Shown piece by piece: positions 1 to 7,647 of a stretch of DNA of 23,070 nucleotides. Position 1 is the first letter of the stretch. Each line of letters begins with the position of its first letter. The notes beneath the pieces are model-generated. The model worked only from the letters and a program-made list of their open reading frames with translations, did not search any database and was not told the origin of the DNA. The position numbers and the translations under genes were made by a program. Source of the DNA: UBA11524 sp051883695 (lineage in GTDB: Bacteria > Bacillota > Clostridia > Christensenellales > Aristaeellaceae). The stretch is from assembly GCA_051883695.1 (NCBI GenBank), contig JBJEUF010000022.1, forward strand, positions 1 to 23,070, in the 5' to 3' direction.

Positions 1-54
1 CCACCCCTTCGGCCGCATTTGTGTTTGTTTTTCGTTTTGAATGAGGTCGCCCTG
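1..54 (-). mobile_element. Partial MITE-like element, right edge only
   Basis: The reverse complement of this stretch matches the left end of the complete element at 11365-11674 at about 50 of 54 positions. It starts with the same terminal motif (CAGGGCGACCTCATTCAAAA in reverse complement). The rest lies outside the window to the left. It carries no transposase, so any mobility would have to be supplied in trans. The class is inferred from the terminal inverted repeats of the full copy. Confidence 0.7.
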
Positions 55-76
55 CCGGAAAGCGCGGCGATTTTCC

Positions 77-105
77 TTGTCAAGCAGCCGGAAAAGCGCT
101 ATACT
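77..105 (+). promoter_or_regulatory. Sigma-A promoter for the PHP gene
   Basis: A -35 box TTGTCA (77-82) and a -10 box TATACT (100-105) are separated by 17 bp, each one base away from consensus. Transcription would start near 112, about 26 nt before the ATG at 138. The promoter lies 23 bp from the end of the MITE-like element at 1-54. Confidence 0.65.
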
Positions 106-137
106 GCATACATTCCCACACAGGAGGCCTTTTACGT

Positions 138-968
138 ATGTACCGCTGCGAAACCCATCTGCACACCTGTCAGGGCAGTGCCTGCGGCGTCTCCACGGGC
201 GCAGAGCACGCCCGCTTCTACCGTCAGGCCGGATATCAGGGCATCTTCGTCACCGATCACTTTTTCGGCGGCAACACCGCCGTACCCCGCAATCTGCCGT
301 GGAGGGAGCGCATCAACCGGTTCTGCTCCGGCTTTGAGGACGCCTGGAACGAGGGGCAGAGGATCGGGCTGGACGTGTTCTTCGGCTGGGAGCAGTCCTT
401 CGACGGGGATGACTACCTCGTCTACGGGCTGGACAAGGCGTTCATGCTCGACCACCCGGAAATGGAAGCCTGGTCACGCAAGGAGCAGTACGAAGCCGTT
501 CACGCGGCTGGCGGCTGCGTGATTCAGGCGCATCCCTTCCGTATGCGCGGCTACATATGGGCCATCCACCTCGGCGACCGCTTCGCGGACGGCGTGGAGG
601 TCGCCAACGCAGGCAACACGCCCGCGCAGGATGCGTACGCGATGCGCTATGCCCGGCAGAAGAGGCTGTACACGATTGCCGGATCGGACAATCACCTGTC
701 CGATGCGCGTTCCGTGCTCTACGGCGTAGGGCTGCCGCAACCGCTCCGCAGCGAGAGCGACTGGGTGCAGCACATCCTGACCCGTCAGCCCCATACGCTG
801 CTGTGCCCCGACGACCGCTGGGACGGCACGACGGAGAATGAGCCGCTGATCCGCACCTTCGTGATGGACGAGAACAACGAGCGGGTGGAAATGCCGCAGA
901 GGTGGCTGCAGCAGGCGAATCCCGCAAGAAAAAACAAACAGAAAACTTCCACAAACCGCCATCTGTGA
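138..968 (+). CDS. PHP-domain metal-dependent phosphoesterase
   Basis: The 276-residue product has the metal-binding signature of the PHP (polymerase and histidinol phosphatase) superfamily. HLHT is at residues 7-10, TDH at 39-41, GWE at 83-85, QAHPFR at 130-135 and GSDNH at 182-186. These motifs would supply the His/Asp/Glu ligands of a two- or three-metal centre. There is no signal peptide, so it is cytoplasmic. Family members hydrolyse phosphomonoesters or short nucleotides, but the substrate cannot be read from sequence. ATG 138 is preceded by AGGAGG (122-127) with 10 nt spacing. The last codons overlap the promoter of asnA. It may be a separate transcription unit with its own promoter. 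The PHP assignment is firm; the substrate is unknown. Confidence 0.85.
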   Translation: MYRCETHLHTCQGSACGVSTGAEHARFYRQAGYQGIFVTDHFFGGNTAVPRNLPWRERINRFCSGFEDAWNEGQRIGLDVFFGWEQSFDGDDYLVYGLDKAFMLDHPEMEAWSRKEQYEAVHAAGGCVIQAHPFRMRGYIWAIHLGDRFADGVEVANAGNTPAQDAYAMRYARQKRLYTIAGSDNHLSDARSVLYGVGLPQPLRSESDWVQHILTRQPHTLLCPDDRWDGTTENEPLIRTFVMDENNERVEMPQRWLQQANPARKNKQKTSTNRHL

Positions 969-974
969 TATAAT
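947..974 (+). promoter_or_regulatory. Extended -10 promoter for asnA
   Basis: The extended -10 motif TGATATAAT (966-974) contains a perfect TATAAT at 969-974 and overlaps the stop codon of the PHP gene. The -35 region (about 947-952) is poor, as is usual for extended -10 promoters. A start near 981 would leave a leader of only about 25 nt, so there is no room for a T-box. Confidence 0.6.
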
Positions 975-1005
975 GGAATATATTCTGTATCGGAGGCTGA
1001 CTCCC

Positions 1006-2013
1006 ATGAGCAAAACCATCATCCCCCAGGGCTACACGCCCAAGCTGACCCTGTACGAGACCCAGGCCGCCATCAGCCTGATCAAGCGCACCTTTCAGGA
1101 TCACCTCGCACAGGCATTGAACCTGAAGCGCGTTTCCGCGCCGCTGTTCGTCGAGCCCTCCAGCGGCCTGAACGATGACCTGAACGGCGTGGAGCGCCCC
1201 GTTTCCTTCGACATTCCCGCCGCGGGCGTGGATGCGGCGGTGGTGCACTCCCTCGCCAAGTGGAAGCGCATGGCCCTGTATCGCTATGACATCTGGCCCG
1301 GCAAGGGCATCTACACCGACATGAACGCCATCCGCCGCGACGAGGAGCTGGACAACCTCCACTCCGTCTATGTCGATCAGTGGGACTGGGAGAAGGTCCT
1401 CACCCACGAGATGCGCACCGTGCAGACGCTCAAGGACACGGTCCGCGCCATCGTCCGCTGCATCTACGAGGCCAGCCTGATCGTCAACGGGCGCTATCCC
1501 AAGCTGCGCACCCAGCTGTCCGAGGACGTGACCTTCATCACCTCCGAGGAGCTGCTGCAGCGCTATCCCGGCAAGTCCCCCAAGGAGCGCGAGAACCTGT
1601 TCGTGAAGGAGCATCCGGTGACCTTCCTGATGCAGATCGGTCACAAGCTCTCCGACGGCAAGCCCCATGACGGCCGCGCCCCCGACTATGACGACTGGAA
1701 CATGAACGGCGATCTGCTCTACTGGTGCCCGACGCTGGAGTGCGCCATCGAGCTTTCGAGCATGGGCATCCGCGTGGACGCGGAGACCCTCGACCGGCAG
1801 CTGACCATCGCCGGCTGTGACGAGCGCCGCAAGCTGCCCTTCCACCGGATGCTGCTGGACGGCGAGCTTCCCCTGACCATCGGCGGCGGCATCGGCCAGA
1901 GCCGCCTGTGCATGCTGCTGCTGGGCAAGGCCCACATCGGCGAGGTGCAGTCCTCCATCTGGGACGCAGACACCCAGCGCAAATTCCGCGAGGCGCGCAT
2001 TCCGCTGCTGTAA
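1006..2013 (+). CDS. asnA: Aspartate-ammonia ligase (AsnA)
   Basis: This enzyme makes L-asparagine from aspartate, ammonia and ATP in the cytoplasm. The 335-residue product is collinear with E. coli AsnA (330 residues). It keeps VVHSLAKWKR (79-88), VDQWDWE (123-129), KLSDG with HDGRAPDYDDW (214-231), ELSSMGIRVDAETL (249-262) and GGGIGQSRL (293-301). The last is the class II tRNA-synthetase-like ATP-site motif of the family. An upstream in-frame ATG at 973 is rejected because ATG 1006 has a ribosome site GGAGG (992-996) and a promoter lies at 966-974. A short-chain dehydrogenase follows after 41 nt and is probably co-transcribed. No frame damage is visible. Confidence 0.97.
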   Translation: MSKTIIPQGYTPKLTLYETQAAISLIKRTFQDHLAQALNLKRVSAPLFVEPSSGLNDDLNGVERPVSFDIPAAGVDAAVVHSLAKWKRMALYRYDIWPGKGIYTDMNAIRRDEELDNLHSVYVDQWDWEKVLTHEMRTVQTLKDTVRAIVRCIYEASLIVNGRYPKLRTQLSEDVTFITSEELLQRYPGKSPKERENLFVKEHPVTFLMQIGHKLSDGKPHDGRAPDYDDWNMNGDLLYWCPTLECAIELSSMGIRVDAETLDRQLTIAGCDERRKLPFHRMLLDGELPLTIGGGIGQSRLCMLLLGKAHIGEVQSSIWDADTQRKFREARIPLL

Positions 2014-2054
2014 GCGCTGCCGCTTCGCACGCATCACCACACCCGGAGGAATCC

Positions 2055-2843
2055 ATGAAAACCGTTCTCATCACCGGCGCATCCGGCGGCATGGGCCGCG
2101 CGATCTGCCAGCGCCTGACCGCCGAGGGCTTTCGCGTATACGCCCTGGACAGGAAGCCCCTTGAGCTGCCGGATATCCCCTTTTTATCCTGCGACCTGCG
2201 GCAGGAGGACGGCGCCGCTGCCGCCCTTGCGTGGTTCCAGGCGCAGGAATCCCGCCTGGACGCCATCGTCCATGCCGCAGGCGTGTATGATCTGGACTCG
2301 CTGGTGGAGATGGACGAAGCCCGCTTCCGCCGCATCTTCGAGGTCAACGTGTTCGCCGCCTGCCATGTGAACCGGCTGTTCACCCCGATGATGACCGCCG
2401 GAAGCCGCATTGTGTTCATCACCAGCGAGCTGGCGCCGCTGCATCCGCTGCCCTTTACCGGCATCTACGCGGTGACGAAGAAGGCCCTTGAAGCCATCGC
2501 GTCGTCGCTGCGGACGGAGCTGGCGCTGCGGGAAATCGCGGTGAGCATCGTCCGTCCCGGCGCGGTCACAACGCCGCTGCTGGGCGACTCGACCCAGGCC
2601 CTTGACCGGTTCTGCGAGAAAACGGTGTATTACCGCGTGAACGCCGAACGTTTCCGGCGCATCGTGGACAGCGTGGAAGCCCGTTCCGTGCCCCCGGAAA
2701 GGGTTGCGGACAGCGTGCTGCGGGCGCTGACAGCCCGCAAGCCGCGGCGCGTGTACAGCCTGAACCGCAATCCGCTGCTACTGCTGCTGAACGCGCTGCC
2801 CAAGGGACTGCAGGAGCGGGTGCTGGTGCGGATTCTGAAATAA
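2055..2843 (+). CDS. Short-chain dehydrogenase/reductase (SDR)
   Basis: The 262-residue product is a classical SDR. The Rossmann motif TGASGGMG is at residues 7-14 and HAAG at 73-76. The catalytic tetrad is N98, S124, Y138 and K142 (YAVTK), followed by RPGAVTTPL. It should be a cytoplasmic NAD(P)H oxidoreductase. D32 at the end of beta-2 is followed by R33, so cofactor choice is not clear-cut. The C-terminal basic/hydrophobic stretch resembles SDRs acting on lipidic or membrane-associated substrates, but no substrate can be named. ATG 2055 follows GGAGGA (2045-2050) closely. The open frame runs far upstream inside asnA, but those starts are unsupported. It lies 41 nt after asnA with no terminator between. 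Confidence 0.9.
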   Translation: MKTVLITGASGGMGRAICQRLTAEGFRVYALDRKPLELPDIPFLSCDLRQEDGAAAALAWFQAQESRLDAIVHAAGVYDLDSLVEMDEARFRRIFEVNVFAACHVNRLFTPMMTAGSRIVFITSELAPLHPLPFTGIYAVTKKALEAIASSLRTELALREIAVSIVRPGAVTTPLLGDSTQALDRFCEKTVYYRVNAERFRRIVDSVEARSVPPERVADSVLRALTARKPRRVYSLNRNPLLLLLNALPKGLQERVLVRILK

Positions 2844-2905
2844 GGATCACACGACACAAATGAATTGGTGCTGCCTTGCACCAGGACAGAAGGAGCGAGG
2901 ATGCC

Positions 2906-4777
2906 ATGACAAACGAACCGTACTGGGCTGAAAATCTAAAGAATTCTCTGCTGGATGCATTGCGTCAGCCGGAGCTGAGCTATCACGAGTTTGAAAAGGT
3001 TCGTGCATCTGCGGCAAATCTGGACGGCTTGCCGTGTATGGAGGAGCTCTCCCGTGCCCTGACGGGAAAGCTGGTGTACTTCGAGCAGTGCTATCAGGCT
3101 GCCCTGCATCGGATGACGTATGGCAGCATCTCCGCCATCGAGGACGGCATCCGTGCGCTGGCACCGCTGGATGGCTACAAGGATGCGCATCAGAAGCTCG
3201 CGGAAGGACAGGAGCGCATCGTGCAGCTGCGGCAGGAGGAGGAGAACCGCAAGGTACGCCGGAGGAAGCTCATCACCCGAATCTGCCTTGCAGCCGTGCT
3301 TATGCTGGTGCTGGCGGTGGCGGGTGTGACCATGAACACCTATCTCAGGAAGCGGGCAGCGAAGGACGCTGTCGCCGGCGCACAGGCACTGGCTGACGCA
3401 GGTCAGTACGCTGACGCCATTGCAGCAATCACCGTTCTGATTGAGGATGGCGAGACCGTCGAACAATGCCCGGAGCTTTACAACGTTGCCGGTGCAATCC
3501 TGGAGAGCTCCGCCGCAGCGGATGACGCAGCGTTTGCAACGGACAACTGGAAATTGCTTCTCCTCCTGCAGAGTAAAAAGCAGTCCGTTGCCTCTGATAA
3601 AATCATTGCGGAAACCTACCTGACCTCCCTACCCGATGCCGATGCCGGTGTGGCGGCAATCTCCGTCGTTTACAAAGGCTTCCTGAATGCCGATCATCCC
3701 ACCGTGCTCCAGGCACTGGAAAGGTCGCTTGAGGCACAAACGCCCAAAAACGCGTGGAAGCTTGCACAACGCGCCGCCAGTCAGGGCATCATCGACCGTA
3801 ACAGCGAAACCCTGTACAATGCCTACGTCAGGTATACCAACGATGTGGACGAGGCAGAGGCATGGAATGCGCTTCTGTCCCTCAAGCGTGACAAAGCGCT
3901 GGATACACTACCGCAGGAAATCATTTCGCTGGCTGCCGGCAATCACTTGCGCGCCGCGTGGGCGGAGGTAGCCGCCAATGCCACGCAGCAGGAGGTTCAG
4001 GCATGGGCGACGCAGCAAATGTCGTGGATGACCGCCATCCCGCCGGCGCCGGATACAGCGCTCCAGCTGGTATACACGCTCAATGACGCGGGCTATGATG
4101 TCGCTGCCATCTTCCCGGAAGGCATCCCCGTTGCGATTCCGATGGCAGACAGGATCCTTGCCTTGCTCGCAGCCATCAGCAGCAATGAATCCGAGGCCGA
4201 CCGGAAGCCCAATCTGACCACCGTGCTGCCCGTCTCAGTCACACAGTCCATGCTGACGTCCGGCGCAACCACCACCTACAGCGCACCCTCGAAGTCCATG
4301 CTCAATGCCGCCGTTGAGGACTATCAGCAAAGCGATGACAGCTACGATGTGCGGCTTCTGCCGGAATACCTGTTTCTCCTGCCGGAGGACGCACGCCCAG
4401 CCACATTTGCGCAGTGCGGTTCGTTGATGTGTATGGAATACGTGTATTCCTATACCAGCATCATCGAAAGCGTTCAACAAACAACACGGGGCAGCGAGAT
4501 CATCAGCCAGTACAGCACCTTCTATCCGGCCTTTACTGCGCTGGATTTGATAGCGTTCTATGACCTGACCGATTCGAGTCTGGATGCCCATTGCTGGTGG
4601 AATGCCACGCAGCCAAAAGTGGATGATGAGGATTGGTTCTCCCAATACCAGGATAGCGGCATTGTCCAACGTGAAGAATATCGGGTGGCGAGCCATGACC
4701 GGCAGGCGACCGAGGAGGCCTTCAGTACATTTGTCAGCAGCTTCGACTCCCTGCGTTTCCTGTTTATGTTAAGGTAA
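2906..4777 (+). CDS. Single-pass membrane protein of unknown function
   Basis: I do not recognise a family for this 623-residue protein. Residues 1-120 are soluble and end in a charged stretch rich in Glu, Arg and Lys (EEENRKVRRRK). One transmembrane helix follows at about 123-143. Positive charge before the helix predicts a cytoplasmic N-terminus and an extracytoplasmic C-terminal region of about 480 residues. Residues about 75-100 contain a 'LDGYKDA' helix pair like those in helical-repeat membrane proteins of Clostridia. The segment after the helix (ADAGQYADAIAAITVL) looks TPR-like. No catalytic motif is visible. ATG 2906 has AAGGAG (2890-2895) upstream. It follows the SDR gene by 62 nt on the same strand, so co-transcription is possible. 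A scaffold or sensory role is only a guess. Confidence 0.8.
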   Translation: MTNEPYWAENLKNSLLDALRQPELSYHEFEKVRASAANLDGLPCMEELSRALTGKLVYFEQCYQAALHRMTYGSISAIEDGIRALAPLDGYKDAHQKLAEGQERIVQLRQEEENRKVRRRKLITRICLAAVLMLVLAVAGVTMNTYLRKRAAKDAVAGAQALADAGQYADAIAAITVLIEDGETVEQCPELYNVAGAILESSAAADDAAFATDNWKLLLLLQSKKQSVASDKIIAETYLTSLPDADAGVAAISVVYKGFLNADHPTVLQALERSLEAQTPKNAWKLAQRAASQGIIDRNSETLYNAYVRYTNDVDEAEAWNALLSLKRDKALDTLPQEIISLAAGNHLRAAWAEVAANATQQEVQAWATQQMSWMTAIPPAPDTALQLVYTLNDAGYDVAAIFPEGIPVAIPMADRILALLAAISSNESEADRKPNLTTVLPVSVTQSMLTSGATTTYSAPSKSMLNAAVEDYQQSDDSYDVRLLPEYLFLLPEDARPATFAQCGSLMCMEYVYSYTSIIESVQQTTRGSEIISQYSTFYPAFTALDLIAFYDLTDSSLDAHCWWNATQPKVDDEDWFSQYQDSGIVQREEYRVASHDRQATEEAFSTFVSSFDSLRFLFMLR

Positions 4778-4853
4778 CACAAACCAAGGGAAGCTCTGAA
4801 TCAATCAGGTGGTACGATGACGAGTGGAATTGTTGTCATACTGATTCTCATTC

Positions 4854-4984
4854 AAAATGTTGCACCGAGCACGGCGGATTTTTCGTTCTGGCAAAGCTGC
4901 GTGAAGCGAGGCGTTACTTACAGTACGCCCAGCGGAACGAAGCAAAGCCAGAGCGGAAAAGGCGCTGTGCGAATGCAACATTTT
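4854..4984. repeat. Long imperfect palindrome, MITE-like
   Basis: A 131-bp segment folds back on itself. It begins AAAATGTTGCA (4854-4864) and ends with the exact complement TGCAACATTTT (4974-4984). Internal blocks also pair (TCTGGC with GCCAGA). The centre GGCGTTACT / AGTACGCC forms a tight apical hairpin around 4910-4930. Weaker similarity continues outward to about 4838 and 5002 (ATACTGATTCTCATT against ATACTAATCCTAAAT). Transcribed from either strand it would form one long hairpin. It fills most of the 310-bp gap between the 623-residue gene and the TetR gene and encodes no convincing protein. A non-autonomous palindromic repeat is the best description, but only one copy is in the window. 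Confidence 0.6.
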
Positions 4985-5024
4985 TATTTAGGATTAGTAT
5001 CAGACAAAAATTTCAAACAGGGCC

Positions 5025-5064
5025 TTCTCAAAATCGGTCAACGGGTTTATGCTGTCATTGACCG
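5025..5064 (+). promoter_or_regulatory. Candidate promoter and dyad operator of the TetR operon
   Basis: A possible -35 TTCTCA (5025-5030) and -10 TATGCT (5048-5053) lie 17 bp apart, each matching 4 of 6 consensus bases. The perfect inverted repeat CGGTCA (5035-5040) / TGACCG (5059-5064) brackets the -10 box, the arrangement expected of a TetR autorepression operator. The assignment is inferred; the promoter match is modest. Confidence 0.4.
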
Positions 5065-5087
5065 AACGGTTGAACGGAGGAGATGCC

Positions 5088-5720
5088 ATGAACAGCAGGT
5101 TCTTTTCCCTGCCCGCAGAAAAGCAGCAGGCCATCATCAACGCAGGCTACAGGGTGTTCTCTGAGAATTCCTACAAGAACAGCCCGATGAGCGAAATCGC
5201 TGACGCTGCCGGAATCAGCAAGTCCCTGCTCTTTCATTACTTCCACAACAAAAAGGAGCTGTACATGTTCCTGTGGGACACCTGTGCGCGGATCACGATC
5301 GAGCATCTGACGAGGCATCGCTGCTACGAACAGAAGGATCTGTTTGAAAGCATGGAACGCGGCATGCGGGCGAAAATGGAGATCGTTCGTCTCTACCCCG
5401 ATATGGCGCGCTTTGCGATCAAAGCCTATTTTGAAAAGGACGCTGAAATCGCTTCTGACGTTCAGGCGAGCTTCCGGCAGTATTTCAATCTCAAAGCGGA
5501 CAGGACACTGCTGCGCGTCGATCCCGAGCAGTTCATTCCGGGGGTTGATATCCCCATGATGTACCGCGAAATGTATCTGGCGTCCGAGGGGTATCTGTGG
5601 GAGATGGTGCAGCGCGGAGACGTTGATACCGCTGAGCTGGAAAAGGACTTTATCAAGCTGATGGATTTCTGGAAGAGCATCTATCTTCGGAAGGGAGAAA
5701 CGGAAAATGGATGTCATTAA
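5088..5720 (+). CDS. TetR/AcrR-family transcriptional regulator
   Basis: The 210-residue product has an N-terminal TetR DNA-binding domain. Residues 10-60 include the helix-turn-helix MSEIADAAGISKSLLFHYF at about 34-52, followed by NKKELY. The C-terminal two thirds are helical and divergent, as expected for a ligand-binding and dimerisation domain. Family members are usually repressors released by a small ligand, often one exported by the adjacent transporter. ATG 5088 has CGGAGGAG at 5076-5083. The stop overlaps the start of the ABC ATPase gene by 14 nt, so the two are translationally coupled. The regulator very probably controls its own operon. A dyad at 5035-5064 is a candidate binding site. 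The ligand is unknown. Confidence 0.9.
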   Translation: MNSRFFSLPAEKQQAIINAGYRVFSENSYKNSPMSEIADAAGISKSLLFHYFHNKKELYMFLWDTCARITIEHLTRHRCYEQKDLFESMERGMRAKMEIVRLYPDMARFAIKAYFEKDAEIASDVQASFRQYFNLKADRTLLRVDPEQFIPGVDIPMMYREMYLASEGYLWEMVQRGDVDTAELEKDFIKLMDFWKSIYLRKGETENGCH

Positions 5721-6588
5721 GACAACAAAGCTGACGAAGTACTACGGGAAGGCCAGAGGCATCACCCAGCTTGACCTGACGGTCGCGCAGGGCGAGTTCT
5801 TCGGATTTATCGGGCCGAACGGCGCGGGAAAATCCACAACCATCAGAACCCTGTTGGGCCTGATTGCGCCCACCGGCGGCAGCGCGGCGATCTTCGGAAA
5901 GGACATCATCCAAGAAAGGGTGTCCATTTTGCAGGACGTCGGCTACCTTCCCTCGGAAGCCCTGTTCTACCAGGGGATGAGGGTGAGGGATGTCCTGAAG
6001 CTGTCCGCAGAGCTGCGGAAAAGGGATTGCGCCGCCGAATCCCAAAGGCTCTGTGAACGGCTGCAGCTGGACACCTCCCGCAAGGTTGATGAGCTGTCCT
6101 TCGGCAACCGGAAAAAGGTTGCCATTGTCTGCGCCCTGCAGCACCGGCCTTCATTGCTGATCCTGGACGAGCCGACCAGCGGTCTTGATCCGCTGATGCA
6201 GAAGGAGTTCTTTGACATCCTTCAGGAACGGAATCACGCGGGAGCCACCGTTTTCCTGTCCAGCCACATTCTCTCCGAGATTCAGCGCAACTGCACCCGG
6301 GCGGCGATCATCCGCGACGGCAGAATCATTGCCTGCGACCATGTGGAAGCGCTTTCGAGAACGAACGCCAGGCGCATCACGGTTCACGGCGCGGTGAACC
6401 TGGCGCCCCTGAGCGGCGTTCGTGACAGAAAGGATGCGGAGGATTCGGTCAGCTTCCTTTACAGCGGGGATATGGGCAGCCTGCTGCGCGTGCTGTCTTC
6501 CGGCCAGGTCGACGACCTGACCGTGACCGAGCCCGATCTGGAAGAAATCTTCCTGCATTATTACGAAAAGGACGGTGAGACCGTATGA
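5707..6588 (+). CDS. ABC-2 type exporter, ATP-binding protein
   Basis: The 293-residue ATPase has Walker A GPNGAGKST (36-44), a degenerate signature LSFGN (130-134, usually LSGGQ), Walker B LLILDEP (150-156), a D-loop SGLD and the switch His in SSH (187). The order and the C-terminal extension of about 80 residues are typical of ATPases that drive ABC-2 exporters (drug, antibiotic or lipid efflux). It acts at the cytoplasmic face with the permease encoded next. It starts 14 nt before the TetR stop, with GGGAG (5693-5697) upstream, and ends in an ATGA overlap with the permease gene. The cargo is unknown. Confidence 0.93.
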   Translation: MDVIKTTKLTKYYGKARGITQLDLTVAQGEFFGFIGPNGAGKSTTIRTLLGLIAPTGGSAAIFGKDIIQERVSILQDVGYLPSEALFYQGMRVRDVLKLSAELRKRDCAAESQRLCERLQLDTSRKVDELSFGNRKKVAIVCALQHRPSLLILDEPTSGLDPLMQKEFFDILQERNHAGATVFLSSHILSEIQRNCTRAAIIRDGRIIACDHVEALSRTNARRITVHGAVNLAPLSGVRDRKDAEDSVSFLYSGDMGSLLRVLSSGQVDDLTVTEPDLEEIFLHYYEKDGETV

Positions 6589-7370
6589 CGCTGATCAGGC
6601 ACGAACTGCGGCAGGGCAGAACTCCCCTCTTGATTTGGACGGCAGCGATCGGCTTTTTACTGGCGATCTGCGTGTTCCTGTTTCCGGAGATGAAAGGGCA
6701 GATGGAGGGCGTCAGCAAAATCTTTGCCTCCATGGGTTCCTTCACCGCGGCATTCGGTATGGACCGTTTGAACTTCGGTACGATGATCGGGTTTTACGCG
6801 GTTGAGTGCGGCAACATCGTGGGTCTTGGCGGCGCGTTTTATGCGTCTCTGTGCGCGGTCGGTATGCTCAGCAAAGAGGAAAAGGATCATACCGCGGAGT
6901 TCCTGCTGGTGCATCCTGTCAGCCGCGTCAGGGTGATCACCGACAAGCTGCTCGCCGTGCTCCTCCAGATCACAGCGATGAATATCATCGTGTATGGCCT
7001 TGCGGTCGGCGCGATCGCCGCCGTCGGCGAAGCCATTCCCCTGAAGGAGATCACGCTGCTGCACCTTTCCTATTATCTGCTTCAGCTGGAATTGGCGGGC
7101 ATCTGCTTTGGCATTTCGGCGTTCCTGCGCAAGGGCAGCGCCGGTGTGGGGCTGGGTATTGCCGCCATGATGTACTTCCTGAACCTGATTGCCAATATCG
7201 CCGATGTCGCTGAATTTCTCAAGTACATCACACCCTTTGGATACTGCGAGGGCGCGGACATTGTTTCAGACGGTCGCCTGAACGGGACGATGGTTTGCAT
7301 CGGCGCGGGCATCGGGGTTGCCGGCATCATCATCGCCTATTGGAAATACACAAGGAAGGACATCCATTGA
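6585..7370 (+). CDS. ABC-2 type exporter, permease
   Basis: The 261-residue product is a membrane protein with about six hydrophobic helices: near residues 17-33, 63-95, 113-150, 160-180, 187-205 and 232-252. The soluble segment 'SKEEKDHTAEFLLVHPVSRVRVITDKLL' (before the third helix) is a hallmark of ABC-2 permeases, where it contacts the ATPase. Its ATG overlaps the ATPase stop in an ATGA arrangement, so the two are made in stoichiometric amounts. With the TetR gene this forms a compact self-regulated efflux operon that ends at the composite terminator at 7403-7688. Substrate unknown. Confidence 0.88.
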   Translation: MTLIRHELRQGRTPLLIWTAAIGFLLAICVFLFPEMKGQMEGVSKIFASMGSFTAAFGMDRLNFGTMIGFYAVECGNIVGLGGAFYASLCAVGMLSKEEKDHTAEFLLVHPVSRVRVITDKLLAVLLQITAMNIIVYGLAVGAIAAVGEAIPLKEITLLHLSYYLLQLELAGICFGISAFLRKGSAGVGLGIAAMMYFLNLIANIADVAEFLKYITPFGYCEGADIVSDGRLNGTMVCIGAGIGVAGIIIAYWKYTRKDIH

Positions 7371-7402
7371 CGCTGTACATACCCGGCTTTGCATAACAGA
7401 AA

Positions 7403-7434
7403 CGACAAGGCATCTTTCAGCTGATGCCTTGTCG
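7403..7434 (-). terminator. Terminator hairpin, first copy, probably minus-strand
   Basis: A 12-bp perfect stem (CGACAAGGCATC pairing with GATGCCTTGTCG) encloses an 8-nt loop. On the minus strand it is followed by TTTCTGTT, a usable T-tract for the GH31 operon. On the plus strand it has no T-run. The identical 32 bp occur again at 7648-7679. It appears to be the left half of an original bidirectional terminator that has been split by the repeat element at 7435-7647. Confidence 0.65.
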
Positions 7435-7647
7435 CAGCGTGTCGAAAAAGTGCTTTTGGCACTTTTTCGAGGGATTGCACTCCGTCACTGTCAGGGCTGC
7501 AAGCAGCCCTGACGGCCGTTCCTCCGTGTAAGGAAAGTTTCCGGCAGGCCGGAAACGCCCCGCCCCGCCGGCAAAGCCGTCGGATACGATGAGAGTCAGA
7601 GGGTCTGCGGGCCCTCCGACACCTCCCAAGGCTTTTGGGACAGTCTG
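7435..7647 (+). repeat. Structured non-coding repeat element, copy A
   Basis: About 211 bp (7437-7647) are roughly 97% identical to 22306-22515 in the same orientation. It holds a series of strong hairpins. They are a 12-bp stem starting TCGAAAAAGTGC (7442-7470), an 11-bp stem GTCAGGGCTGC/GCAGCCCTGAC (around 7490-7513), a 9-bp stem GTTTCCGGC/GCCGGAAAC (around 7537-7557), and a larger stem closed by GTCGGA/TCCGAC with GAGGG/CCCTC inside (7579-7620). The ends read CAG...CTG with partial inverted similarity. The element is flanked on both sides by an identical 32-bp hairpin, as expected for insertion with target duplication. It encodes no convincing protein. Confidence 0.75.

Noticed and set aside
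969..1005. T-box or other riboswitch before asnA
   Set aside because: The promoter leaves a leader of only about 25 nt, too short for any such element.
442..2040. 532-residue open frame on the minus strand
   Set aside because: It is opposite the PHP gene and asnA, which both have clear family motifs.
4817..5164. 115-residue open frame before the TetR gene
   Set aside because: It reads through the palindrome and into the TetR gene in another frame; it has no ribosome site or domain.
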